A DNA stretch of 64,000 nt from Acinetobacter chengduensis (GCF_003664645.1 NZ_RCHC01000004.1:62001-126000), one strand, 5' to 3'; counted from the first letter of the stretch, positions 27,954 through 37,151 are shown. A program made the numbers and translations. Notes: generated by a model not told the origin, from the sequence alone.

Positions 27954-28820
27954 ATGAATACACAAATTCAAAAAATAGCTAGGGCTAATCTGAGCGAAAA
28001 GCATGTAAATATCGCTACATCTCAATCCAATACATTAATCATTTTAATGAAGAGAAATTTACCACTGATGATAAGTATGATCAGTGTACTCAGCATTTTA
28101 ATACTTTGGTTTGTAGTTACAGCATTAAAACTTATTCCAGAGCTGTTTTTACCCAGTCCTGTCGCGGTATGGCAAAAGTTTATTGAAGTCAGTCAGCAAG
28201 GTTTTATGAAAGCCACTTTATGGCAACATTTGGCTGAGAGCATTGGTCGTGTATTTAGTGCGTTGATTGTGGCCATTATTGTTGGTGTGCCACTGGGTTT
28301 ATGGATGGGGCTAAATAAATGGGTGCGCGCTGTATTTGATCCACTGGTAGAATTGCTCCGCCCGATACCACCCCTTGCATATTTACCACTACTGGTCATT
28401 TGGTTTGGTATTGGCGAGACAACCAAAGTATTACTTATTTTCTTTTCAATTTTAGCGCCGATTATTATTAGTAGCGCGCATGGTGTGATTAGCCATCAAA
28501 AAAACCGTGAACGAGCGGCTTTATCCTTAGGTGCATCAAAGTTTCAGGTCTTACAATACGTGATTTTACCCACGGCATTACCACATATTTTGACAGGTAT
28601 ACGCATTGGCTTAGGGGTGGGCTGGTCAACCTTGGTTGCGGCAGAGTTGGTGGCTGCTGACCGCGGTATAGGTTTTATGATCCAGTCGGCTGCTCAGTTC
28701 TTAATAACGGATACTGTGATTCTCGGCATTATTGTGATTGCGATAGTGGCTGTAAGTTTTGAATTATTTTTACGTTGGTTGCAAAAACAGCTTGCACCTT
28801 GGTATGGCCAACAGTTGTAA
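27954..28820 (+). CDS. tauC: taurine ABC transporter permease
   Basis: Inner-membrane permease, 288 residues from the ATG at 27954 which directly follows the tauB stop. About six hydrophobic helices, with the ABC-permease EAA-type loop in RERAALSLGASKFQVLQYVILPTALPHILTGIRIGLG. Its position between tauB and tauD and its subfamily pattern support TauC. Confidence 0.9.
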   Translation: MNTQIQKIARANLSEKHVNIATSQSNTLIILMKRNLPLMISMISVLSILILWFVVTALKLIPELFLPSPVAVWQKFIEVSQQGFMKATLWQHLAESIGRVFSALIVAIIVGVPLGLWMGLNKWVRAVFDPLVELLRPIPPLAYLPLLVIWFGIGETTKVLLIFFSILAPIIISSAHGVISHQKNRERAALSLGASKFQVLQYVILPTALPHILTGIRIGLGVGWSTLVAAELVAADRGIGFMIQSAAQFLITDTVILGIIVIAIVAVSFELFLRWLQKQLAPWYGQQL

Positions 28821-28850
28821 ATAGATTGAGAGATTAAAGAAGAAGTCATT

Positions 28851-29696
28851 ATGTCATTGCAAATTAAGAGCATTAATTCAAATATTGGTGCAGTTATTGA
28901 AGGTTTGGATTTGAACCAAGCAGATACTGAGCTGTTGCAGGAAATAAAACAGGCTTTACTTGACTATCAAGTGATTTTTTTTAGAAAGCAATCGCTAACT
29001 GCACAGTCTCAAGTCAAGCTAGCAAAAGCATTTGGCACTTTACATATCCATCCCATTTATCCTTCCATGGATGATGCGCCAGAAGTGATTGTTTTGGATA
29101 GCCACAGGCAAGATCTCAGAGATAACGATCTTTGGCATACGGATGTGACGTTTAGTCAGACACCTCCATTAGGTTGTGTGTTACAAGCCATTAAAATTCC
29201 AAAATTTGGTGGTGATACCCTTTGGGCGAGCGGTACTGCTGCATTTAATGCATTAAGTGAAGATTTGAAACATCAACTACGTGGCTTAACGGCAACACAT
29301 GATATTCGCAAATCATTTCCATTGGAGCGTTTTGGCACGACTGTAGAAGACCGCGAACGACTAGAAAATAGTTTCCGAAAAAATCCGCCAGTGGTGCATC
29401 CTGTGGTACGAATACACCCTGAAACAGGTGCAGAAATTCTTTTTGTGAATGAAGGTTTCACTACGCGAATTAATGAGATTTCGGAACAGGAAAGTGATGC
29501 AATGTTGTCATTTTTATTTGAACATGCCGTAAAAGAAGAATTTCACTTACGCTGGAAATGGCAAGAAGGTGATGTAGCGATTTGGGACAACCGTTGTACG
29601 CAACATAAAGCATTGTTTGACTATGGTGATGAGCACCGTATTATGCACCGTGCCACTGTGAATGGCTCTGTGCCATTCTATAAAGTAGCCAGTTAA
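28851..29696 (+). CDS. tauD: taurine dioxygenase
   Basis: A 281-residue Fe(II)/2-oxoglutarate-dependent dioxygenase that releases sulfite from taurine, giving aminoacetaldehyde. The HxD metal motif is LWHTDVTF (His96, Asp98), and the distal His and the 2OG-binding Arg lie in the C-terminal region WDNRCTQHKALFDYGDEHRIMHRATV. IYPSMDDAPEVIVL is also typical of TauD. It closes the tau operon and is followed by a terminator. Confidence 0.92.
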   Translation: MSLQIKSINSNIGAVIEGLDLNQADTELLQEIKQALLDYQVIFFRKQSLTAQSQVKLAKAFGTLHIHPIYPSMDDAPEVIVLDSHRQDLRDNDLWHTDVTFSQTPPLGCVLQAIKIPKFGGDTLWASGTAAFNALSEDLKHQLRGLTATHDIRKSFPLERFGTTVEDRERLENSFRKNPPVVHPVVRIHPETGAEILFVNEGFTTRINEISEQESDAMLSFLFEHAVKEEFHLRWKWQEGDVAIWDNRCTQHKALFDYGDEHRIMHRATVNGSVPFYKVAS

Positions 29697-29731
29697 CAGC
29701 TTCTACATATTTTTTTCATAAAGACTGAAAT

Positions 29732-29761
29732 AAAAGCCCAATTCTATGATTGGGCTTTTTT
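29732..29761. terminator. rho-independent terminator after tauD
   Basis: AGCCCAAT (29735-29742) pairs with ATTGGGCT (29749-29756), followed by a T-run. Confidence 0.88.
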
Positions 29762-29923
29762 ATTTAAATATGCGTTCTTGTGAACAAGCATGCACAGGAA
29801 TGATGCAACCATAATGAGAGAAAAGGTTCAAAATTAGAGCAATTTTAGTTGAGTGTTTGATTTAAATCTCGAAAAATCTGCAGAATTATCAGTAATACAT
29901 TATTTAAAAATCGTAATACTGAA

Positions 29924-29940
29924 TTGGCACAGCCTTTGCA
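29924..29940 (+). promoter_or_regulatory. sigma-54-type promoter of guanidine operon
   Basis: TTGGCACAGCCTTTGCA: the -24 GG (29926-29927) and -12 GC (29938-29939) are separated by exactly 10 bases, and TGGCAC...TTTGCA is near the consensus TGGCAC-N5-TTGC. A start site about 12 bases downstream would be near 29951, immediately before the riboswitch aptamer. It implies RpoN/NtrC-type nitrogen control. Confidence 0.8.
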
Positions 29941-29949
29941 TCTATCTAC

Positions 29950-30080
29950 ACCATCATAAAGTGATCTAGGGTTCCGATACATGAACATTCATGTAGGTCT
30001 GCGACCGAGAGTTCACGGCTAGGTTTTATAAAGCCCAAGCTACACGGAGGGATAAAAGCCCGGGAGGTAAACCGTAAAAA
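29950..30080 (+). ncRNA. guanidine-I (ykkC-yxkD) riboswitch
   Basis: The leader carries the conserved segments of the guanidine-I aptamer: TCTAGGGTTCCG (29965-29976), GGTCTGCGACCGAGAG (29996-30011), CACGG at 30014-30018 and, near the 3' end, ACACGGAGGGATAAAAGCCC and GGGAGGT (30042-30068). This class binds guanidinium and typically controls guanidine carboxylase operons and guanidinium exporters. No T-tract terminator follows the aptamer, so control at translation initiation (start at 30092/30098) is likely, but the expression platform was not resolved. Boundaries are approximate. Confidence 0.9.
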
Positions 30081-30091
30081 GATTGGGATAG

Positions 30092-30835
30092 ATGCACATG
30101 AGCACAATAACTTATCACGAAGATCAAGTCCGCTGGACTGAACGTTTACCGGGTGGACACCACTGGTCAGCACGCATTCAGCGTGGCGCAGTTTTACAAC
30201 TTAAATCCTTAGGCGCAAATGCCAATGTTTCACTATTTTGTGTGAATAGCGAAGATAAGCTTGAAGCCTATAACATGCCAGACAGTCTCAAAGGTCAACA
30301 CACTGCATTTTTAAGCACAGGGCATATTTTAGCGTCTGATCTTGGACGTGCAATGGTTTCCATTGTCAAAGATGATCACGGTTGGAATGATGCCTTTTGT
30401 GCGCCAAGTACCTCAGAGCAAATTGAAACTCAGTTTGGCACGCAAACCTTCCAAGATGCCCGTAACGACATGTACCGCAATGGCAAAGACAGCTTGCTTT
30501 TAGAGATGACCAAATTCGGTTTATCTGCGACGGATCTGAGTAATACTTTAAATCTCTTCTCAAAAGTACAACCAGATGACAACGGCAACTTGTCTTATGT
30601 TGCATCTGACAATACCGATCAAGTAATTGAACTACGCTTTGAAATGGATTGCTTGGTGTTTTTATCTTCAGCACCACATGCCTTAGATAATTCGACTGAA
30701 TATGCACCTGCTGATATTCAACTCTCACTCTTTAAAGCACTTCCTTTAGGTGAGACCGATGTCTGCCGTGATTCGTGCCCGCAAAATCAGCGCGCATTCC
30801 AAAATAATAATCGCTACTACGCTTTAACTGCATAA
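30092..30835 (+). CDS. urea-amidolyase-associated protein 1 (DUF1989), carboxyguanidine deiminase subunit
   Basis: A 247-residue DUF1989 protein (first of the UAAP pair). ATG codons at 30092 and 30098 are both possible. It has LPGGHHWSARIQRGAVLQL near the N-terminus and DARNDMYRNGKDSLLLE centrally. In guanidine-degrading operons the UAAP pair forms the heteromeric deiminase (CgiAB) that converts carboxyguanidine to allophanate (established for homologues). The riboswitch directly upstream supports this. Twelve bases separate it from the second DUF1989 gene. Confidence 0.87.
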   Translation: MHMSTITYHEDQVRWTERLPGGHHWSARIQRGAVLQLKSLGANANVSLFCVNSEDKLEAYNMPDSLKGQHTAFLSTGHILASDLGRAMVSIVKDDHGWNDAFCAPSTSEQIETQFGTQTFQDARNDMYRNGKDSLLLEMTKFGLSATDLSNTLNLFSKVQPDDNGNLSYVASDNTDQVIELRFEMDCLVFLSSAPHALDNSTEYAPADIQLSLFKALPLGETDVCRDSCPQNQRAFQNNNRYYALTA

Positions 30836-30846
30836 GGGGAATAATC

Positions 30847-31497
30847 ATGACTGCACTCGTCAACCTAGAAAAATCTGTGCTCAGTGAAGTATGTCCTGCT
30901 GGTGAAGCATGGATGTGCGAAGTCAAAAAAGGGCAGTATTTCCGTATTGTCGACCTTGAAGGCAACCAAGCGGTGGATACGCTATTTATCTCGGCATCCA
31001 ATCCCGAAGAGCGTTATAGCGCAACCGATACATTGGCGATGAACCGTCAAATTTACTTAGAGAAAGGCACAACGCTGTATACCAACTTTGGCAATCAAAT
31101 CGCCACCATCAACGATGACAACTGCGGTCGCCACGACACTTTAGGCGGTGCATGTTCATGTGAAAGTAACACGGTACGTTATGCCCATGACAAATTCCCA
31201 ATGCACAGTTGCCGTAACAATTTCATGATCGCACTGTCACAACATCCAATTGCGAAAAAGCATGGCTTAAACGTGCGCCATATTGGGCCAAATATTAACT
31301 TTTTTATGAATGTACCAGTGACTTCCGATGGTCACTTAAAGTTTGATGATGGTATTTCTGCACCGGGTAAATATGTCGAAATAAAAGCCGAAATGGATTT
31401 GATCGTACTGATCTCGAATTGCCCACAACTGAATAACCCATGTAATGCCTATAACCCAACTAAAATTCAACTGATTGTCCGCGAAGGCGAGGTATAA
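30847..31497 (+). CDS. urea-amidolyase-associated protein 2 (DUF1989), carboxyguanidine deiminase subunit
   Basis: A 216-residue DUF1989 protein, partner of the preceding one. It carries RIVDLEGNQAVDTLFISA and the Cys/His-rich GRHDTLGGACSCESNTVRY and HSCRNNFMIAL segments expected to form the metal site. Together with the upstream protein it is predicted to remove ammonia from carboxyguanidine. GGGGAATA lies before its ATG and the carboxylase gene starts four bases after its stop. Confidence 0.87.
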   Translation: MTALVNLEKSVLSEVCPAGEAWMCEVKKGQYFRIVDLEGNQAVDTLFISASNPEERYSATDTLAMNRQIYLEKGTTLYTNFGNQIATINDDNCGRHDTLGGACSCESNTVRYAHDKFPMHSCRNNFMIALSQHPIAKKHGLNVRHIGPNINFFMNVPVTSDGHLKFDDGISAPGKYVEIKAEMDLIVLISNCPQLNNPCNAYNPTKIQLIVREGEV

Positions 31498-31500
31498 AAA

Positions 31501-34500
31501 ATGTTTAATAAAGTACTCATCGCCAACCGTGGTGCAATTGCGTGTCATGTTATTCGTACCCTGAAAAAATTAGGCATTCAATCGGTTGCAGTCTATTCAG
31601 AAGCCGACCGTGATTCACTGCATGTGACTTTAGCGGATGAAGCGGTCTTTATTGGTGACGCACCTGCAAGCCAAAGCTATCTCAATGTCGATAAAATCTT
31701 AGACGTGGCGAAACAAACGGGCGCACAAGCGATTCATCCGGGTTATGGCTTCCTCTCTGAAAATGCCGAATTCTGTAATCTATGTGAAGCACAAGGCATT
31801 GTATTCTTAGGGCCTAATGCCGAGCAGATGAAAGCTTTTGGTCTGAAACACACTGCACGTGAGTTGGCAATTCAAGCCAATGTGCCGTTACTTCCGGGGA
31901 GTCAATTACTCGCTGATGAAGGTGAAGCAGTGCTTGAAGGGGAACGGATTGGTTATCCTGTCATGCTCAAAAGTACCGCAGGTGGTGGCGGGATCGGCAT
32001 GCGTTTGGTGTGGAATGCTGAAGAGCTGAAAGATGCCTATGCAACCGTGTCTTATTTAGCGCAAGCCAACTTTAAAGATGCTGGTTTATATCTAGAAAAA
32101 TTTGTGCAAAATGCCCGTCATATCGAAGTGCAAATCTTTGGTGATGGTAACGGCTTAGTTTTAGCTTTAGGCGAGCGTGATTGTTCGGTGCAACGTCGTA
32201 ACCAAAAAGTCATTGAGGAAACGCCTGCGCCACACTTAAACGATGAGCAACGTGCTTATATCCAAAATGTCGCGATTCAGTTGATGCAATCGGTGAATTA
32301 TCGTTCGGCAGGCACTGTTGAATTTGTCATGGATACCGACACGCAAGAATTCTATTTCTTAGAAGTGAATACCCGTTTACAAGTCGAACATGGCGTCACT
32401 GAGCAAGTCTTTGGTGTCGATCTTGTGGAATGGATGGTGTCCTTAGGCAGTGGTGATTGGGTTGCACCAACATCAACTTTAGAATCAAAAGGCCATTCGA
32501 TTCAAGTGCGTTTGTATGCTGAAGATCCAATCAAAAATTTTCAACCAAGTGCAGGGCTTTTAACGCATGTCGAGTTTGATGCCAATGCCCGAAATGAAAC
32601 GTGGGTAGAAACAGGTTCAAACGTATCGTCTTTCTATGACCCGATGATTGCGAAAATCATTGTGACAAGTGAGACCCGTGATTCTGCAATTCAAGCCATG
32701 ACCGATACACTCGCTAAAACCCAAGTTGCCGGCATTGAAACCAATCTTGAATATCTACAAAACATTATCGACTGTGATGTATTTAAAGCAGGCACGCAAA
32801 CCACACGCTTCTTAAATACCTTTGAGTGGAAAACTCAAAAAATTGAAGTGCTACAAGCCGGTATTCAAACCGCCGTGCAAGATGTCACAGGACGTTTGGG
32901 GTATTGGGATGTTGGTGTACCACCATCAGGTGCGATTGATCCTCTGTCTTTAAATGTCGCAAACCAACTTTTGGGCAATGCACCGAATACCGCAGGACTC
33001 GAATGTACCCTACAGGGGCCAAGCTTAAAATTCCATTGCGATAGCCAAATTGTGCTTGCAGGTGGCGATATGCCATCGACTTTGGATGGTGTGGCTGTAC
33101 CAATGTGGCAAACCGTGAATGTGCGTAAAGGTCAAGTGCTGAAATGTGGCAAGATCGCCACTGGTTGCCGTACTTATATCGGCATTAAAGGCGGTCTAAA
33201 CGTCCCTGAATATTTAGGTTCACAAGCGACCTTTACCTTAGGTCAGTTTGGCGGTCATGCAGGGCGTAATTTATTGATTGGCGATATGCTTCCAATCACG
33301 GCATTTATATCCGATGAAGTGAATGCATTAAGCGAAGATCAAATCCCGACATTCTCAAACTCTTGGGAAATTGCGGTGATGTATGGTCCTCATGGTGCGC
33401 CTGATTTCTTTACCAAAAACGACATTGATACTTTCTTTGCCAACGAGTTTGAAATTCACTTTAACTCGAGCCGTACCGGTATTCGTTTGATTGGACCTAA
33501 ACCTGAATGGGCACGTCAGGACGGTGGTGAAGCGGGTCTGCATCCATCCAATATTCATGACAATGCATACGCAATTGGTGCAATCGACTTTACGGGTGAT
33601 ATGCCGATTATTCTCGGGCCAGATGGTCCAAGTTTGGGTGGTTTCGTCTGTCCTGCGGTAGTGATTAATTCTGAGCTTTGGAAATTAGGTCAGCTCAAAG
33701 CAGGTGATAAAGTTAAATTTGTACCTGTGAGTTATCATCAAGCGAAATTGCTGAATGAAAAATATCATGCACAATTAACTGCTGAAAATACGCAAGCAGT
33801 CACTTTTGATGAATCGTTCTATCCTGAAATCAGCACCTTAAAATCTGCCATTTTAGATACCTTAAAAGGTCAGAATGGTACGCCTGATGTGGTGTATCGT
33901 CCTGCCGGCAACAACTATATGTTGGTTGAATATGGTGAATTGGTTTTAGACTTAAACCTGCGTTTCCGTATTCATGCGCTGATGCAATGGGTCAAAGATC
34001 AAAATATTCAAGGCATTATTGACCTGACACCGGGTATTCGTTCACTGCAAATCCATTTTGACTCGACCCAGCTTGATCAGATTGATTTATTGCGTCTACT
34101 TCAAGTGGCGGAAGAACAACTGCCTGATGTCACCGAGATGCAAGTGCCATCACGTACGGTGTATTTACCGCTGGCTTGGGAGGATTCACAAACGCAATTG
34201 GCGACTGAACGTTATATGCAAACTGTGCGTCCAGATGCGCCTTGGTGTCCGGACAATATCGAATTTATCCGTCGTATTAATGGCTTAAAAGACAAACAAG
34301 CCGTGAAAGATGTGGTCTATAACGCCAGTTATTTGGTCATGGGCTTGGGCGATGTATATTTGGGTGCGCCTGTGGCAACGCCACTTGATCCACGTCAGCG
34401 TTTAGTCACCACCAAATATAATCCTGCACGGACATGGACACCTGAAAATGCAGTGGGGATCGGCGGTGCGTATATGTGCGTGTATGGCATGGAAGGTCCG

Positions 34501-35106
34501 GGTGGTTATCAGTTTGTCGGACGTACCTCGCAAATGTGGTCACGCTACCGCAAAAACCCTGATTTTGAACAAGGTATGCCGTGGTTATTACGCTTCTTTG
34601 ACCAAATTAAGTTTTATGAAGTATCTGAAGCGGAACTCATGCACATGCGTGAGGACTTTAAAGCAGGTCGTTTAAAATTACGCATTGAAGAAGGTGTACT
34701 CAACCTAAAGGAATACAACAACTTCTTAACCGAAAATCAAGAATCTATTTCGACATTTAAAGCGGTGCAACAAGCCAATTTTGATGCAGAGCGTAAGCGT
34801 TGGCATGAAGCAGGGCTTACGGAATATGTGTCTGAAAGTCTAGATGCTGTAGATGATGGTGAAGGTGTTGAAGTGCCTGAAGGTGGTTGTGCCGTTGAAT
34901 CACACATGCCGGGTTCAATTTGGAAAATTGAATGTCAATCGGGTGATATTGTGGAAGAAGGTGCAACGCTTGCGGTGATTGAAGCGATGAAGATTGAGAT
35001 TCCGATTATTGCACCTGAGCGTATGCGTGTTGATGCCATTACCATTGAAAAAGGGCAAACAGTGAAAACGGGACAAGTATTGTTTACGTTGGCGCCAGTG
35101 GCTTGA
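31501..35106 (+). CDS. biotin-dependent urea/guanidine carboxylase
   Basis: A 1201-residue ATP-dependent carboxylase. Order of domains: biotin carboxylase (residues ~1-445; KSTAGGGGIGMRL, ERDCSVQRRNQKVIEE, EVNTRLQVEHGVTEQVFG), AHS2/KipA-like domain (~455-760), AHS1/KipI-like domain (~790-1000), and a C-terminal biotinyl domain with VIEAMKIEI, the biotin lysine being Lys1164. It carboxylates urea or guanidine using bicarbonate; the guanidine-I riboswitch and the DUF1989 pair argue for guanidine. Unlike fungal urea amidolyase there is no fused allophanate hydrolase, and none is adjacent. The operon looks slightly more GC-rich than its surroundings. Confidence 0.9.
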   Translation: MFNKVLIANRGAIACHVIRTLKKLGIQSVAVYSEADRDSLHVTLADEAVFIGDAPASQSYLNVDKILDVAKQTGAQAIHPGYGFLSENAEFCNLCEAQGIVFLGPNAEQMKAFGLKHTARELAIQANVPLLPGSQLLADEGEAVLEGERIGYPVMLKSTAGGGGIGMRLVWNAEELKDAYATVSYLAQANFKDAGLYLEKFVQNARHIEVQIFGDGNGLVLALGERDCSVQRRNQKVIEETPAPHLNDEQRAYIQNVAIQLMQSVNYRSAGTVEFVMDTDTQEFYFLEVNTRLQVEHGVTEQVFGVDLVEWMVSLGSGDWVAPTSTLESKGHSIQVRLYAEDPIKNFQPSAGLLTHVEFDANARNETWVETGSNVSSFYDPMIAKIIVTSETRDSAIQAMTDTLAKTQVAGIETNLEYLQNIIDCDVFKAGTQTTRFLNTFEWKTQKIEVLQAGIQTAVQDVTGRLGYWDVGVPPSGAIDPLSLNVANQLLGNAPNTAGLECTLQGPSLKFHCDSQIVLAGGDMPSTLDGVAVPMWQTVNVRKGQVLKCGKIATGCRTYIGIKGGLNVPEYLGSQATFTLGQFGGHAGRNLLIGDMLPITAFISDEVNALSEDQIPTFSNSWEIAVMYGPHGAPDFFTKNDIDTFFANEFEIHFNSSRTGIRLIGPKPEWARQDGGEAGLHPSNIHDNAYAIGAIDFTGDMPIILGPDGPSLGGFVCPAVVINSELWKLGQLKAGDKVKFVPVSYHQAKLLNEKYHAQLTAENTQAVTFDESFYPEISTLKSAILDTLKGQNGTPDVVYRPAGNNYMLVEYGELVLDLNLRFRIHALMQWVKDQNIQGIIDLTPGIRSLQIHFDSTQLDQIDLLRLLQVAEEQLPDVTEMQVPSRTVYLPLAWEDSQTQLATERYMQTVRPDAPWCPDNIEFIRRINGLKDKQAVKDVVYNASYLVMGLGDVYLGAPVATPLDPRQRLVTTKYNPARTWTPENAVGIGGAYMCVYGMEGPGGYQFVGRTSQMWSRYRKNPDFEQGMPWLLRFFDQIKFYEVSEAELMHMREDFKAGRLKLRIEEGVLNLKEYNNFLTENQESISTFKAVQQANFDAERKRWHEAGLTEYVSESLDAVDDGEGVEVPEGGCAVESHMPGSIWKIECQSGDIVEEGATLAVIEAMKIEIPIIAPERMRVDAITIEKGQTVKTGQVLFTLAPVA

Positions 35107-35124
35107 TAAAGATGAGATAAAAAG

Positions 35125-35148
35125 ACCGTCCATAAGGGCGGTTTTTTG
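35125..35148 (+). terminator. terminator after carboxylase
   Basis: ACCGTCC (35125-35131) pairs with GGGCGGT (35136-35142), with one wobble pair, followed by a T-run. Confidence 0.8.
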
Positions 35149-35191
35149 ATTAAAATAAATGAATATATAAAACCTATTGATCATAATATTT

Positions 35192-36568
35192 ATGAATAAA
35201 ACTTATTTCTTAACGTTCAAAGTCAAAGCTTTAAAAAATAACTTAGAATGGTGTAAATATAAAAATATTAGAGCAACCTGTTGGGTGAAGACATTTTCTG
35301 CAATCAGTGCTTATAGAGAATGTGTTCATTACTTAAAGGGTGAAAATCTTAAAATTCAAGGATTAGATGAGTCAATTGTAAATGTGACACGTGAAATGTT
35401 TATAGACCGAGATATTGGCTTAGAGCATTTTGATAATGCACAAAAACAAGGATTCTCTATTTTTTATTTTGGAGTAGATGAAAGTTTGGCTGAATCAAAA
35501 TTTGTAAACTTTGAATCTAAGGAAAAAATAGATATTGGTCAGATATTGAAGAATAAAAACTCAATGGATAGACATCAATTTTGTTTACATCCGAGAGCTG
35601 GGGACGAATGTGATAAAAAAATTATTAATGCCCACTCAATTCAAAATAGTCAGTCTCTTTCATCTATCGCCAAAGATGGACATGTATATCATCTAACTCA
35701 TAAATATAGACATCAAACAAAAACCTATTTGGAATATGAAAAAATAGGGATAAATAAAGCCTCAGTTTTTAAAGGCTTTTGTAAGAAACATGATAATGAA
35801 ATTTTTCAGCCGATTGATAATACAAAACTAGAACCAAATGCAGAACAAGTTTTTCTATATGCTTATCGCTCCTTGTGTAAAGAAATTTATCAAAAATACA
35901 AGGTTATCAATGCATTGAAAGAAAATATACCTTTGATACCCAATAAGAATCAAGAAGATTTAACTTGGCATTTACTTGGTAATCAGAAAGGTTATGAAGA
36001 ACTAATAAAAATCAAACAAAACTATGATGCCACTTTTCTGAATAAGTCATTTGATAGGGAGTTTTTATATTTAATTTTTTATTCAGAGACACCAATGAAT
36101 CTAGCATTTTCATCGTTAATCTATCCTGATTATGATTTTCAGGGAAATTTATTGCAAGATTTAAGCGATCTTAAAAGTGATAGAGACTTGATTACTTATT
36201 TTTCAGCACCGATGAAACGTGGGTGGGGTTATGTATTTGCTTGGCATATAAAAGATAATACTTCATGTGAGCCATTTATTATAAGTTTAGGGAGAACAAT
36301 TGAAACAGGTAGGTCAATTGAACATACGCTATTTCAATATATGATTTTAAATTCAGAAAATCATGCCTTTTCACCAACTTGGTGGGAGAGTTTAGAGGAA
36401 TCTGAACGATCTCAGATTCTTTATGCCGTTAATCATAAGCTCGACATGATGTCTCGAAAAACATCTAGCCAAGAAAATGATGATATCCCAGATGTATCTG
36501 ATTGGATATTTAATGATATTTTAACAAATATACAGTGGTTTAAAAAAATGCTTGAAACATCCAATTAA
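35192..36568 (+). CDS. uncharacterised protein with HNH-like Cys/His cluster
   Basis: A 458-residue protein from ATG 35192. I do not recognise the gene. Residues 131-200 hold a Cys/His series: Cys131, His133, Cys140, INAHSIQNS (His148), DGHVY (His164) and GFCKKHDNEIF (Cys197, His200). The AHSIQ...GHV...GFC-x2-HD pattern recurs in hypothetical bacterial proteins and looks like a zinc-binding, HNH-related treble clef. DNA here is noticeably more AT-rich than the preceding operon, with many AAA/TTT runs, suggesting recent acquisition. It stands alone between the guanidine operon terminator and a broken toxin-antitoxin pair. A nuclease or defence role is speculative. Confidence 0.6.
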   Translation: MNKTYFLTFKVKALKNNLEWCKYKNIRATCWVKTFSAISAYRECVHYLKGENLKIQGLDESIVNVTREMFIDRDIGLEHFDNAQKQGFSIFYFGVDESLAESKFVNFESKEKIDIGQILKNKNSMDRHQFCLHPRAGDECDKKIINAHSIQNSQSLSSIAKDGHVYHLTHKYRHQTKTYLEYEKIGINKASVFKGFCKKHDNEIFQPIDNTKLEPNAEQVFLYAYRSLCKEIYQKYKVINALKENIPLIPNKNQEDLTWHLLGNQKGYEELIKIKQNYDATFLNKSFDREFLYLIFYSETPMNLAFSSLIYPDYDFQGNLLQDLSDLKSDRDLITYFSAPMKRGWGYVFAWHIKDNTSCEPFIISLGRTIETGRSIEHTLFQYMILNSENHAFSPTWWESLEESERSQILYAVNHKLDMMSRKTSSQENDDIPDVSDWIFNDILTNIQWFKKMLETSN

Positions 36569-36698
36569 CAGGTCTTTTAAAAGGTCTTTAAATTGGTTAT
36601 TATTTATCTATTGTTTACATATCTAAGTCATCGCCAAAACCAACAATATTATCCATTTACACTTTATCGCAAGCGTATCAGATCTAAAAAAGAACCCA

Positions 36699-36914
36699 AT
36701 GGAAGTCGTCAATAACGGCTTTGGTGAAGCAGTCGCGATCTTAAACCGTAACAACCCAGCATTCTATTGTGTCCCTGCGGATATGTATGAACGCTTGATG
36801 GATCTGATCGAAGACAAAGAACTACTGAAACTTGCTGAAGAAGCGCAAGCGGAAGACACTGTAAAGGTAAGCCTAGATGACCTACGAGCTCGATTTCACA
36901 AAAACCGCGCTTAA
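36699..36914 (+). pseudogene. Phd/YefM-RelB-type antitoxin, N-terminus probably lost
   Basis: The 71-residue frame matches the C-terminal part of a RelB/YefM antitoxin: EVVNNGFGEAVAILNRNNPAFYCVPADMYE. Homology continues upstream in frame (SVSDLKKNP, from about 36660), but the only upstream codons before a TAA at 36624 include no ATG, GTG or TTG, and no ribosome-binding site precedes ATG 36699. The true start codon is therefore probably mutated. It overlaps the toxin remnant by 38 bases. Translation from ATG 36699 would give a shortened, perhaps still toxin-binding, protein. Confidence 0.65.
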
Positions 36915-37144
36915 AAAATTTGATAAGCTGAATCCGCAAATCGCAGAACAGTTCATTCGTATACTCGAAACCATTTTAGACAATCCAAAAAATCCCGAAA
37001 AACAAACTGAGTGGCTCAGTTGACTTATATAAAGTCAAACTTAGATCAGCAGGCTATCGCTTGGTCTATCAAGTCATTGATGCAAAAATTGTGGTACTTT
37101 TCTTAGATGTCGACTGTCGAGATAGCATTTATAAAAAGATGTAG
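36877..37144 (+). pseudogene. frameshifted RelE/ParE-type toxin
   Basis: ATG 36877 opens MTYELDFTKTALKKFDKL and AEQFIRILETILDNPKNP, then hits a stop near 37020 (TEWLS-stop). The next frame continues with GSVDLYKVKLRSAGYRLVY and IVVLFLDVDCRDSIYKKM to TAG 37142. LYKVKLRSAGYRLVYQV is the RelE core. A net one-base shift at about 37010-37020 separates the halves, so the toxin is inactive unless frameshifting occurs. It is paired with the antitoxin just upstream. Confidence 0.8.
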
Positions 37145-37151
37145 AACGAAA

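Noticed and set aside
31501..35106. Plain urea amidolyase
   Set aside because: No allophanate hydrolase domain, and the guanidine-I riboswitch and DUF1989 pair point to guanidine; urea activity is still possible.
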